In this document: positions 52,383-60,705 of the stretch, piece by piece
How the letters are laid out: each line of letters opens with the position of its first letter
How positions within the stretch are numbered: the first letter of the stretch is position 1
Notes under the pieces: model-generated
Seen by the model: only the letters and a program-made list of their open reading frames with translations
The model's database searches: none
What the model was told of the DNA's origin: nothing
NCBI RefSeq assembly: GCF_002159975.1
Contig: NZ_NFJR01000006.1
Span: 62,001 to 126,000, forward strand
From: Barnesiella sp. An22
GTDB lineage: Bacteria; Bacteroidota; Bacteroidia; Bacteroidales; Barnesiellaceae
DNA: 64,000 nt
Reading direction: 5' to 3'
Position numbers and translations under genes: made by a program

Positions 52383-52420
52383 CGAGGGGGATAGGCCGAA
52401 CCACCGGTCTATCCCCCTCG
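52383..52420 (+). terminator. Terminator of the large salvage operon
   Basis: A perfect 12-base dyad (CGAGGGGGATAG at 52383-52394, complement at 52409-52420) lies 22 bases after the stop of the SGNH gene. No U-run follows, so it may act with Rho or as a stabilising 3' end. Confidence 0.7.
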
Positions 52421-52491
52421 CCGTATAGATATACGTCCGGGAGCCGTTTCTCCCTGCTCCCGACAAGCCCCCTCCGGACAGACGGTACACG

Positions 52492-52539
52492 AAAAAGGGC
52501 TCTATCCTGCCCTCCGAGAGAGCGACGATAGAACCCTTT
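52492..52539 (-). terminator. Terminator of the minus-strand TonB/lipoprotein pair
   Basis: On the minus strand AAAGGGTTCTATC pairs with GATAGAGCCCTTT (one G-U wobble) and is followed by five T. It lies about 95 bases past the stop of the lipoprotein gene. Confidence 0.75.
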
Positions 52540-52600
52540 ATGTTCCCGGTTATTGCTAACCCTTCAAGTGTCGAGCCCGGGGCACAGGCCCGACCGTATT

Positions 52601-52648
52601 AGATTGTGTTCAGTTAAATCAGATTGTGTTGTATCAATAGACTGTGTT
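52601..52648. repeat. Three short direct repeats at the 3' end of the lipoprotein gene
   Basis: AGATTGTGTT occurs at 52601-52610 and 52621-52630, and AGACTGTGTT at 52639-52648. The last copy is inside the final codons of the minus-strand lipoprotein gene, and the other two lie just past its stop. They look like a small tandem duplication of the gene end. Confidence 0.7.
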
Positions 52649-54076
52649 CTGGGGATCCATGTTGGTCCAGCCGGTCATCCAGTTGTTGTCGGCCGTTTCG
52701 CTGGGCGAGAAGGCACCGATGTACGAAACCTGCTCGAATCCCGAAGCTACCAGCGGGTTGCTCCAGTCGGCAGCCTGGCTTACCAGCGGGCTCTCCTGCG
52801 AAGGAATCAGGTTGAAGCCCGTGAGGCTTTGGGGATTGCCCTGCAACTTGAGGTCGGCGATAGCGGCATAGGCGTGGTTCTTGCCGTCGGCCCGGTTGAA
52901 GTAGCTGTCGGCAAAAGCACCGTTGTCGGTGGGGCTGTAGGGCGTGTTGTTCTCCCAGTATTGGGCATCCTGGAAGTTCTTGACCATACCGGCAAAGAGG
53001 CAGTTCTCTACCACCAGTTTCCCGGCCGTAGCAAAGTCTTGCGTCGTGGAGTTCTTGTCGTTCTCGATGATGAGACCGAGGGGGAATCCGGCAAATACCG
53101 AGTTGAACACTCTCAACTGGGTGTTGCGGCGCAGGTGCATGGCAGCCTGGAAGTGGGCGTCGGTATTGCTGCCGTTCACGCCGGCTTCGTCGGTGTAATT
53201 GTTCGGATCAACCACGGGACCGAACATCGAGACGTTGGAGAATACGCACGAGGTGTAAGGCTCGATGGTAGCGGCGTCGCTGCAGTTGTCCGATTCGAAA
53301 CCGTTGGAGGCCGACTTGTCACCGATTTTCGGGTCGCGTACGGCTGCCAGGAACTGCAGACGGCCCGAGAAACCGTTGTCGGTATCGAAGTCGTCGTCCC
53401 AGGTACCCAGAGCTACCAGGTGCTTGCAGTTGACGTCGCCGCCGAACCACTCGTAAGAGTCGTCGCCCGAGTAGGAAACCTGTACATAATCGACCGTCGT
53501 ACCACTGCCGACCGACCCGAAGGTGATGGCGTTGATTTCGTTGTCGACCGAATATTCGATACCGGCAAACTCGCAACGTACATACTTCAGCACACCCGAG
53601 TTGTCGGCATCGTCGTTACCGCCGTGTTTGCTGCGTACGCCGCCCTCGATGGTCTGCTCGCCCTTGTTGTTCTTGGCTTTACCCAAGAGGATGATACCGC
53701 CCCAGTCGCCCGGTTTACGGCTGCCCGGAGCCTGAGCCGACGTGAAGACGATAGGACGCTCTTTCGTGCCCTCGGCAATGAGTTTGCCGCCCCGCTCTAC
53801 AATCAGGGTAGCCTTGGATTCTTTCTCACCCTTGATAACCACACCCGGCTCGATGGTGAGGGTAGCCCCCTCGGTTACATATACGAAACCGCGCAGGTTA
53901 TAGGTATTGGGATAGGTCAAAGTCATGTCCGACGAAATCTCATAGGCATCGGAACCATCGCCCAAGTCGTAGCTCGAACCGGCCGGAACAACGGGTTCGT
54001 CGTTATTCTCATCACAACTTACTACGGTCATGGCTGCCAAACATACGAAGGCAATCGTTTTGAATAGCTTTTTCAT
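52634..54076 (-). CDS. Beta-helix surface lipoprotein paired with a TonB receptor
   Basis: 480 residues, lipobox Cys21 (MTVVSC-DEN). A parallel beta-helix type region begins near 65: LRGFVYVTEGATLTIEPGVV, then LIVERGGKLIAEGT and PIVFTSAQAPGSRKPGDWGG. The rest has Asn/Asp-rich turns. Proteins of this type are found downstream of non-SusC TonB receptors, where they probably replace SusD as the surface partner. It follows the receptor gene after 49 bases on the same strand. The ligand is unknown. Confidence 0.78.
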   Translation of the reverse strand: MKKLFKTIAFVCLAAMTVVSCDENNDEPVVPAGSSYDLGDGSDAYEISSDMTLTYPNTYNLRGFVYVTEGATLTIEPGVVIKGEKESKATLIVERGGKLIAEGTKERPIVFTSAQAPGSRKPGDWGGIILLGKAKNNKGEQTIEGGVRSKHGGNDDADNSGVLKYVRCEFAGIEYSVDNEINAITFGSVGSGTTVDYVQVSYSGDDSYEWFGGDVNCKHLVALGTWDDDFDTDNGFSGRLQFLAAVRDPKIGDKSASNGFESDNCSDAATIEPYTSCVFSNVSMFGPVVDPNNYTDEAGVNGSNTDAHFQAAMHLRRNTQLRVFNSVFAGFPLGLIIENDKNSTTQDFATAGKLVVENCLFAGMVKNFQDAQYWENNTPYSPTDNGAFADSYFNRADGKNHAYAAIADLKLQGNPQSLTGFNLIPSQESPLVSQAADWSNPLVASGFEQVSYIGAFSPSETADNNWMTGWTNMDPQNTVY

Positions 54077-54125
54077 TTGATTTTCTTTTTGGTTAGTATG
54101 ATAGAAAAGTTATCTTTTTTCGAGA

Positions 54126-56966
54126 TTAGAAATTGAAGGTGATACCCACACTCACCGCACGGCCCGGACGATACGATTTCGTCACCTGCTCGCGCTCCTG
54201 CAACTGACCGGCGGCATCGTAGAACTGCGGGAACTGCTTGTAGACCACCTTCTCGGCCAGTATATCCTTCACGCCGGCCTTCAGCTCGATGAGCTTACCC
54301 AGCTTTTTGGAGATGGTGAAGTCGAGGCTGTTGCGGGGCATCTCGTAGGTATCGGGTATGTTCACGCTCACGTCGTGGGTGGTGCTGTTCGACTTGCCGA
54401 TACCGATAATGCGCTTGCCCAGGCGGTTGTAAAGGAGCGACGACATCAGACCCCACTTCTCGTTCTGGTAGTACAACCCGGCGTTGATGATGTAGGGCGA
54501 CTGGCCCTGCATGGGGCGGTCTTCGGTCTTGATGATGCCCGACTCGTCGAACCGCACATTGCTCTTGATGAGCGTGGCGTTGAACAGCAGGCTGAAGTTG
54601 CGCATTCCGATGAAGTCGAGGCTCTTGCGTATCTCTACCTCGGCACCCAGACTCTGGGCCGAGAGGGCATTCTCGTAGTTGTAGCGCAGGGTACCGCCCA
54701 TGTCGATGAAGGTCCATTCGATGGGGTTCTCGAAATGTTTGTAGAAGAGCCCTACACTCACCATCTCGCCCCGGGCGGGATAGAACTCGTAGCGGAAATC
54801 GAGGTTGTCGATCTTGCAGGTCTTCAGATTTTCGTTACCGCCGATTTCGTTGAAGAGGTCGAAGTCGTAGTAGACGGCCGGCGACACCTCGCGGAACTCG
54901 GCCCGGTTGAGCGAGCGGCCGTAGGCGAGCCGCAACAGGTGCTGCTCGTTGAAGTTGTAGGTGGCGTTGACCGAGGGCAACAGGTCGAGGTCGACGTAGT
55001 CGCGGCTGGTCAGCAGGGTTTGCGTGGCCGACATCGACTTGTCGCGGGTGAGGCGCAGTCGGTTATACTCGAGGCGCAACCCGGCGTAGATGTTGAATTG
55101 GCCCAGCGGCAGCTCGATGGCTCCGTAGCCGGCACCGTAGAGGTTGGTGGCTTCGTAGGCGTTGGTCTTCTGGGTGATTTCGTCGATGTAGACCTTGTCG
55201 GCACTCAGCCAGGCATCGCTCATCATCTCTTCGTAAGGCAGGTAGAGGTACTCCTGACGCTCGGCCACGGTGAGGTTGTCGTAGCGGTAGACAAACTCGC
55301 GGGGGGTATAGCTGCGGGTGCGGTATTCGCCCATCAGGCCGCCCTTGACGGTCGAGCGGATGGAACCCAAATTGACAGAGCCCTTGTAATCGACACTCCC
55401 CGAGAAGAGGTGGTCGCTGAGCGACTGGAAGTAGCGCGAGATCTCCTCGTTGCCCACCTTCAGTTGCGACACGTCGGCGCCCTCGCTCATACCGGCCTGG
55501 TTGACGATGATGCGTCGGTCGGGCTCGGTTTTGTAGGCGTAGCTGTAGCCTACGTTCCACGACAGGGAGTGCAGCTTGTGCTCGTCGAGGAAGTGGTTGC
55601 CGGCCAGCTGCCCCAGGTAGGTGAGGCGCGACTGGTAGAGCATCTCGGTCTCTTCGCGGTAGAAGGGGCTGCTGATGTTGCGCTCGCCGGTACGTTCGGT
55701 CAGGCGGTTTTTACCCAGCATGTTGAAGAGGTTGCGGAACTCGATTTTGTTGCGGTCGCTGAAGACAAACGACCAGTTGTGCATGGCCCCTACCCGCACG
55801 TCGTTGGAGTATTGGTTGTCGATATAGTCGTCGAGGTAGACCGGCTTGTCGGCCTCCGACGAGTAGACGCCGAACCGGGCGTTGACAATATCCTGTATCG
55901 TCTTGTAGGTGTTGCTGTAATTGATGAAGGTGGTCATGCCTATCTCGGTGCCCCCTTCGGTGTCGAACCGCCGGTTGACGGTGAGCGACAGCCGCTGGTC
56001 GGGCATGGGAATGTAGCTCTTCACCCGCCAGTCGGAGTTGAACGAACGGGTCAGCCGTGTCACCTCGTCGGGGTTGCTGCCGGCCACATCCATGTGCGAA
56101 GGCATGCTGCTCGAGAGGGGGCGTTTGCTCAAGTCGAAGCCCAGCCAGTCGGTCGAGCTGCCGGGGTTGAGCCGGGTGTCGGTAAACTGCGTGCTGGTGT
56201 TGAACCCGGTGGTGTAGTTCACCTGCACCGAGTTGCGCAGCGGCAGGCTCTTGGTAGTGATGCGTATGAAACCGCCGGCAAAGTCGGCCGGAATTTCGGG
56301 AGCCGGCGACTTATAGATAATCATGTTTTCGATTTGCGAACTGGGCAGCATGTCGAACGAGAAGACCCGGCTGTCCGACTCCAGACTCGGGGCCGTGTTG
56401 CCGTTGATCCACACGTTGTTGTAGCGTTGGGCCAATCCCCGCACCACCACAAAGCGGTCGTCGAGAATCGAAATACCCGGCACGCGCTTCACCACCTCGG
56501 AGGCATCGCGGTCGAGCGTCTTGGCTATCTGCTGCGACGAGATACCGCTCGCCACCTGCACCTGGGCCTTCATTCCCTCGATGAGCGACGTCTCGGTGTC
56601 GTTGCGCCGGTAGGTCGAGACCACCACCTCTTGCAGGGCAACCCCGTCCTCTTCGAGCTCGATTACCAGCGGAGCAGCACTCTGTCCGGCAACTACCTCG
56701 ACCGGTATCCGGGCCGTCTTGTACGAGAGATAGCGGCAGACAATCACCTGTTTGCCGGCCGGCACGCTCTTCAACGCGAAGTTCCCGTCTATATCGGTAG
56801 CCGCAGCTATCGAGGTATTCTCGACCTGGATGGTGGCTCCGATGATGGTCTCGCCGCTCTTCTTGTCCTGTACGATTCCCGTAATCGAGCCGGTAGCCGG
56901 AGCGCCCAACACCCGAAGTGTAAAAGTGAATCCTAAAACAATCGCTAATAATCTGTTTTTACCCAT
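54126..56966 (-). CDS. TonB-dependent receptor with carboxypeptidase-regulatory-like N-domain
   Basis: 946 residues: signal peptide, regulatory-like domain (about 23-105, TGSITGIVQDKKSGETIIGA), the sequence VALQEVVVSTYRRND, plug domain (about 120-245: DRDASEVVKRVPGISILDD, VVRGLAQRYNNVWING, then PADFAGGFIRI) and a barrel ending in AVSVGITFNF. It lacks a SusD partner and belongs to the outer-membrane beta-barrel receptor group that pairs with beta-helix lipoproteins. The pattern of the plug (ETSLIEGMKAQVQVASGIS) supports a substrate other than a long glycan. It is first in a two-gene minus-strand operon. Confidence 0.92.
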   Translation of the reverse strand: MGKNRLLAIVLGFTFTLRVLGAPATGSITGIVQDKKSGETIIGATIQVENTSIAAATDIDGNFALKSVPAGKQVIVCRYLSYKTARIPVEVVAGQSAAPLVIELEEDGVALQEVVVSTYRRNDTETSLIEGMKAQVQVASGISSQQIAKTLDRDASEVVKRVPGISILDDRFVVVRGLAQRYNNVWINGNTAPSLESDSRVFSFDMLPSSQIENMIIYKSPAPEIPADFAGGFIRITTKSLPLRNSVQVNYTTGFNTSTQFTDTRLNPGSSTDWLGFDLSKRPLSSSMPSHMDVAGSNPDEVTRLTRSFNSDWRVKSYIPMPDQRLSLTVNRRFDTEGGTEIGMTTFINYSNTYKTIQDIVNARFGVYSSEADKPVYLDDYIDNQYSNDVRVGAMHNWSFVFSDRNKIEFRNLFNMLGKNRLTERTGERNISSPFYREETEMLYQSRLTYLGQLAGNHFLDEHKLHSLSWNVGYSYAYKTEPDRRIIVNQAGMSEGADVSQLKVGNEEISRYFQSLSDHLFSGSVDYKGSVNLGSIRSTVKGGLMGEYRTRSYTPREFVYRYDNLTVAERQEYLYLPYEEMMSDAWLSADKVYIDEITQKTNAYEATNLYGAGYGAIELPLGQFNIYAGLRLEYNRLRLTRDKSMSATQTLLTSRDYVDLDLLPSVNATYNFNEQHLLRLAYGRSLNRAEFREVSPAVYYDFDLFNEIGGNENLKTCKIDNLDFRYEFYPARGEMVSVGLFYKHFENPIEWTFIDMGGTLRYNYENALSAQSLGAEVEIRKSLDFIGMRNFSLLFNATLIKSNVRFDESGIIKTEDRPMQGQSPYIINAGLYYQNEKWGLMSSLLYNRLGKRIIGIGKSNSTTHDVSVNIPDTYEMPRNSLDFTISKKLGKLIELKAGVKDILAEKVVYKQFPQFYDAAGQLQEREQVTKSYRPGRAVSVGITFNF

Positions 56967-56993
56967 ACTTTCTTATCTTTTTTCTTTCCGCCG

Positions 56994-57001
56994 CAAAGGT
57001 A
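56994..57001 (-). promoter_or_regulatory. -7 box of the TonB/lipoprotein operon
   Basis: TACCTTTG on the minus strand matches TAnnTTTG exactly, 28 bases upstream of the receptor start codon. No ideal -33 is visible at 19-21 bases. Confidence 0.45.
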
Positions 57002-57146
57002 TGGGCATGGGGCTACAAAGATGAGACAACGACGTGAATGAGCATATAACATCTGTTACATTTCGATAACCTGCATTTATCAAAAATGTTTCAACAGATG
57101 TATATCTATCTGTCAAACAGAGCGATTAGAAACAAAAAGGGTAACA

Positions 57147-57509
57147 CTACGACTCCCCGGAGCGCATTGCCTCCCGCGAAGCCATGATGTCGCCCGAGTG
57201 CTCGAAGGCCCAGCGCACCAGCTCGCCGAGCACCGGCATGAAGCTCTGCCCCCGTTCGGTGAGGGTATACTCGACCCGCGGCGGTATCTCGGCATAGACC
57301 CGGCGGGTGAGCATGCCATCCTCCTCGAGCGACCGCAGCGTGACAGTGAGCATGCGTTGCGAGATGTCGCCCAACGAGCGCTGTATGTCGTTGAAGCGCA
57401 TGGTGCCGTTTTCGTGCAAGGTCTCGAGCACCAGCACCGACCATTTGCTGCCCAGCCGGCTCAAAATATCGCGCACGGGACAAACTCCGGTATGAAGAAA
57501 AGTTTTCAT
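57147..57509 (-). CDS. HxlR-family transcriptional regulator
   Basis: 120 residues from the ATG at 57509; a longer frame upstream is unlikely because MKTFLHTGVCPVRDIL is the usual HxlR start. The N-terminal Cys (GVCPVRDILSRLGSKWS) is the conserved, often redox-sensing residue. The winged helix follows: MRFNDIQRSLGDISQRMLTV, LEEDGMLTRRVY, PPRVEYTLTERG. It is divergent from the cupin gene, and the shared region contains two GTTAC/GTAAC-type dyads, one over the cupin -7 region. It probably represses the cupin gene and itself. Confidence 0.9.
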   Translation of the reverse strand: MKTFLHTGVCPVRDILSRLGSKWSVLVLETLHENGTMRFNDIQRSLGDISQRMLTVTLRSLEEDGMLTRRVYAEIPPRVEYTLTERGQSFMPVLGELVRWAFEHSGDIMASREAMRSGES

Positions 57510-57548
57510 CTTATTTAATATTTTGTATATTCCTGATTTCCTGCATTC

Positions 57549-57650
57549 GTTACCTCGGTGTAACTTACCTATCTCGCTGTGCCTTCTTGCAAGGGAGCCG
57601 GGAAAAGAGCATCTTCGCACTACAAAAATAATAAAGTTATTTTTAGTAAC
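57549..57650. promoter_or_regulatory. Two candidate HxlR operators in the divergent region
   Basis: GTTAC-N6-GTAAC at 57549-57564 and GTTAT-N5-GTAAC at 57636-57650. The second overlaps a promoter-like pair TTCG (57614-57617), 20 bases, TATTTTTA (57638-57645) that would drive the cupin gene. Similar half-sites near a divergent regulator support an operator role. Confidence 0.45.
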
Positions 57651-57680
57651 CAATCATAAACCAACTTAATCGATAAGAAA

Positions 57681-58094
57681 ATGGAAACAATTCGTAAAGT
57701 CAATGAGGGTGAAAAATTCACCCACGCCACGGTAGGCGACCTGAGCGCCTTTGCCGGCAAACAGTTTGTAAAAGATTGTGCAGGCACCACCGGTTGCGAA
57801 ATCTCGTTCAGCACCTTGAACCCGGGCGAGGCCGCACCCTTCTTCCACAGCCACAAGCAGAACGAAGAGGTCTATCTGATTTTGCGGGGCTCGGGCGACT
57901 TCCAGGTCGACGACACCGCCTTCCCCATCGCCGAGGGCTCTATCGTGCGTGTAGCCACCCACTGCAACCGCTCGTTGCGCTGCACCTCGGCCGGCAGCAT
58001 GCTCTACCTCTGCATCCAGGTCAAAGAGGGTAGCCTCGACCAATGCACGTTGAACGACGGTATAATTACCCAACAAGAGGTGGCCTGGAAATAA
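57681..58094 (+). CDS. Single-domain cupin protein
   Basis: 137 residues, cytoplasmic. The first cupin motif is FFHSHKQNEEVYLILRGSG, with His, His and Glu as metal ligands. The second part (FPIAEGSIVRVATHCNRSLRC) supplies the remaining beta-strands with a His near the end. The enzyme or sensor role cannot be read. Its pairing with a Cys-containing HxlR regulator suggests response to a redox-active or electrophilic compound. A strong terminator follows. Confidence 0.85.
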   Translation: METIRKVNEGEKFTHATVGDLSAFAGKQFVKDCAGTTGCEISFSTLNPGEAAPFFHSHKQNEEVYLILRGSGDFQVDDTAFPIAEGSIVRVATHCNRSLRCTSAGSMLYLCIQVKEGSLDQCTLNDGIITQQEVAWK

Positions 58095-58122
58095 ACCGAC
58101 CGTACCCTACTCCAGAAACAGC

Positions 58123-58171
58123 CGCAGGGCCTCACTTCCCTCGATGGAGGGGTGAGGCCCTGCGTTTTATT
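58123..58171 (+). terminator. Rho-independent terminator after the cupin gene
   Basis: CGCAGGGCCTCAC (58123-58135) pairs perfectly with GTGAGGCCCTGCG (58152-58164), followed by TTTTATT. Confidence 0.9.
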
Positions 58172-58201
58172 GCTGCGTTTTATTATTGCAAAGTCCGACG
58201 A

Positions 58202-59497
58202 CTATTTGAGCGTCACCTTCACCACATAGTCGATACAGTCGTCGGGAATCTCTACCCCGAAGTCGAGCACCCCCTTCTTACATTTGTAGTCGATGCGGGT
58301 ACCCTCGCCCAGCACCTCGACACTCTTCACCTTCTGCGCAACCGGCATCTTCACCTGCTCGATGTCGGTATTCAGAATATGCACATAGAGCACGTTGCCG
58401 TTGCGGGTCGTGATGAGGTTGTCGCCCTCGCGGTAATCGCCGGCCACGGTGGCATAGATCGACTCGCCGTAGCGATCGAGCCACTTGCCCATCTCGGCCA
58501 GGCGGGTCAAGGCAGCCTCGGGCAACGTACCGTCGGGTTGCGGGCCGACGTTGAGCAGCAGGTTGGCCCCTTTGCCCGAGGTGCGCACCAACAGCTGGAT
58601 AAGCTCCCGAGTCGATTTATACTCCTGGTCGGTCACCCGGTACCCCCACGAGTGGTTCATGGTCTGGCAGGTCTCGAGCGGCAAGGCGCTGATGTCCTGT
58701 CCCGAAAGTCCGGCTTTGTTCTCGCCCGGCACATCGCGCTCGAAAATCTGGATGTCCTCGCCCTCGAAGGGAGTCTGATGGTGGTTGTTGCCCACCAGGC
58801 AGCCGGGTTGCAGGTCGTGAATGAGCTTATACTGCTCCTCCAGCTCCCAGTTGAAGGGGACGGAATCCACGTCGTGGTCCCACCAGCCGTCGAACCAGAT
58901 GGCCCCGATCTCGCCGTAGTTGGTGAGCAACTCGGTCAACTGGTTGTTCATGAAGCGATAGTATGCCGGCCAGTCGGCGCGGTCGAGCCGCTTGGTCCCC
59001 CGGCCCGTACGGCCTGCGGGATAGTCCTCGCGGGTCCAGTCGATGTGCGAGTAATAGAGGTGCAGCTTGATGCCCTGGCGGTGACACTCCTCGGCCAGCT
59101 GCCGCACGATGTCTTTGCCGTAGGGCGTATTCATGATGTTATAGTCCGACCACCGGGTATCCCACATGGAGAAGCCCTCGTGATGCCGGGTGGTGAAACA
59201 GATGTATTTCGCCCCCGCAGCCTTGAAGGCCGACACCCACTGGCGGGCATCGAAACGGTGGGGATAAAAGCCGTTCATGGCCTTGGCATATTCGCGGGCG
59301 TCGACACTGGCATTGTTCATATACCACTCACCCTGTGCAAAGGTGCTGTACAGGCCCCAGTGGATAAAGATACCCAGCCGGCTCTCGGCAAACTCTTTCC
59401 TGTTCTGAAGATTCTCGGGGGTAGGTACATACTTCTGGGCCTGCGCCGACACAGACAGCAGGCAGAAGCATGCAAGCGTTGCAATCCATTTTTTCAT
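58202..59497 (-). CDS. Alpha-L-fucosidase (GH29)
   Basis: 431 residues with a signal peptide (cleavage near SAQAQ). GH29 features: LGIFIHWGLYSTFAQGEWY, YICFTTRHHEGFSMWDT with His105/His106, and the nucleophile region GAIWFDGWWDHD with Asp203. It hydrolyses terminal alpha-L-fucose from host or dietary glycans, probably in the periplasm. The protein is close to the minimal GH29 length, with a short C-terminal beta domain. It stands alone with its own promoter-like box and is not near a SusCD pair. Confidence 0.93.
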   Translation of the reverse strand: MKKWIATLACFCLLSVSAQAQKYVPTPENLQNRKEFAESRLGIFIHWGLYSTFAQGEWYMNNASVDAREYAKAMNGFYPHRFDARQWVSAFKAAGAKYICFTTRHHEGFSMWDTRWSDYNIMNTPYGKDIVRQLAEECHRQGIKLHLYYSHIDWTREDYPAGRTGRGTKRLDRADWPAYYRFMNNQLTELLTNYGEIGAIWFDGWWDHDVDSVPFNWELEEQYKLIHDLQPGCLVGNNHHQTPFEGEDIQIFERDVPGENKAGLSGQDISALPLETCQTMNHSWGYRVTDQEYKSTRELIQLLVRTSGKGANLLLNVGPQPDGTLPEAALTRLAEMGKWLDRYGESIYATVAGDYREGDNLITTRNGNVLYVHILNTDIEQVKMPVAQKVKSVEVLGEGTRIDYKCKKGVLDFGVEIPDDCIDYVVKVTLK

Positions 59498-59561
59498 CGG
59501 TTCTTGTTTTTAGTATTTCATGTGTATCAGGTCGATGCCGGGAAGGGGCCCGACACCCATA

Positions 59562-59569
59562 CAAATGTA
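59562..59569 (-). promoter_or_regulatory. -7 box of the fucosidase gene
   Basis: TACATTTG on the minus strand matches TAnnTTTG exactly, about 65 bases upstream of the start codon. The -33 element is not clear. Confidence 0.45.
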
Positions 59570-59629
59570 AGGAAAATCTGCGGAAAGCACACTCCGGAGG
59601 CGCAAAAATCCATACCTCCCAGAGCACAA

Positions 59630-59679
59630 AAACAACCGAGGGGCTACCCTCCCGCATGGCGGGAAGGCGGCCCCTCGGT
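59630..59679 (-). terminator. Terminator of the META lipoprotein gene
   Basis: On the minus strand ACCGAGGGGCCGCC pairs with a matching arm ending at 59635, with an inner CCCGCC/GGCGGG-type stem, followed by TTGTTTTTG. It begins 24 bases past the stop codon. Confidence 0.75.
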
Positions 59680-59702
59680 CTCACCTGTATATCTGGAACA
59701 GT

Positions 59703-60482
59703 TTATTTGCTCCGTTCCAACTCGAGCACAATCGTGCCACCCTCGCTCATGAGTGCCAGACGGCCGTTGTCGAGCAGACCGTAGGAACGCACGCTGTTGA
59801 GGGCCGAGAGTACCTGATTCTCGGTATCCATGTCGGGGCAGGCCATACGGGTAGAGGCCACGTTGCCAAACGAGATGGAGTTCTCGTCGGCCCCGTCGTG
59901 GTTAATCGCACCCGAAAGCCGGTTACAACCCGAATTGCCGGTTACCCGATTGGCTGTCACGTCGAAGTTGAGTGCTGGCACGGTTTCCATGCCTTCGGGC
60001 AAAGCGGCTCCGTAGAGGCTCACCACACGCCAGTCGCCTTTCAGGCTCGACAGGGGCACGACTTCGAAACGCTTCTGCAACAGCATCACCGGCTCTTTGT
60101 CCGCTCCATACAGCACCAACGTCTTGCCCGAGCACTTGAGGCTTTTCACCGAGGCCAACGCATTGAGCATGAGCCGCTCGGTCTCCATATCGGGACAAGC
60201 CATGAGGGTAGAGGCCATCTGCCCCAATTCGATTTTATTGGGTTTCGAGAGGGTCAAAGCACCCATCAGCCGGTTGCAACCGGTATAACCATATACCCGT
60301 CCGTCTTGGGCATCAAACCCGATAAAGGGTTGCGACTCGGCCTGCACGGCCTGGCCTTGAATCGCCACTACATTCCATTCGCCGTCGAGATCGTTTACCG
60401 ACACGGCATCTTTTGAGGAGCGGCACGCAGCCAACGAAAGCACGGCAGCAGCCACAGCCACATATAAACACTTCATTTTCAT
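59703..60482 (-). CDS. Lipoprotein with two META (HslJ-like) domains
   Basis: 259 residues from the ATG at 60482. Lipobox Cys20 (SLAAC-RSS). Two META domains in tandem: residues about 30-135 (LDGEWNVVAIQG, YGYTGCNRLMGALTL, MASTLMACPDMETERLMLNAL) and about 150-255 (LKGDWRVVSLYG, VTGNSGCNRLSGAIN, VASTRMACPDMDTENQVLSAL). The CNRL-MACPDM pattern in each copy is the family mark. META domain proteins occur in the envelope and have been linked to stress or motility, but the biochemical role is unknown. The frame upstream of 60482 lacks a sensible signal peptide. Confidence 0.88.
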   Translation of the reverse strand: MKMKCLYVAVAAAVLSLAACRSSKDAVSVNDLDGEWNVVAIQGQAVQAESQPFIGFDAQDGRVYGYTGCNRLMGALTLSKPNKIELGQMASTLMACPDMETERLMLNALASVKSLKCSGKTLVLYGADKEPVMLLQKRFEVVPLSSLKGDWRVVSLYGAALPEGMETVPALNFDVTANRVTGNSGCNRLSGAINHDGADENSISFGNVASTRMACPDMDTENQVLSALNSVRSYGLLDNGRLALMSEGGTIVLELERSK

Positions 60483-60534
60483 AGTTCTTTTTGTTTTAGT
60501 TTCTATTCTATATTTTCTACACGAATTTCTCGTA

Positions 60535-60542
60535 TAAAGATA
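60535..60542 (-). promoter_or_regulatory. Possible -7 box of the META lipoprotein gene
   Basis: TATCTTTA on the minus strand differs from TAnnTTTG only in the last base. It lies about 53 bases upstream of the start and is preceded by TATTGG at roughly -33. Confidence 0.3.
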
Positions 60543-60630
60543 AAACAAAAATAAAGGCCAATACTGCGCTACGATACATTAAATTGTCTTAAAACCGTCT
60601 CGCATTTGTATATTCTTTCTTTTCTCCCGG

Positions 60631-60670
60631 GGTATCGGGATACCAAAATTCCTTTTTATTCATAGCTTTG
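60631..60670 (+). promoter_or_regulatory. Promoter with dyad of the lipocalin-like gene
   Basis: TAGCTTTG at 60663-60670 matches TAnnTTTG. A perfect dyad GGTATC-GG-GATACC (60631-60644) sits where the -33 element would be, so it may be an operator that blocks RNA polymerase. Confidence 0.45.
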
Positions 60671-60705
60671 CAGAAAGTACCATAAACCTAAAACACTTTT
60701 CAACA

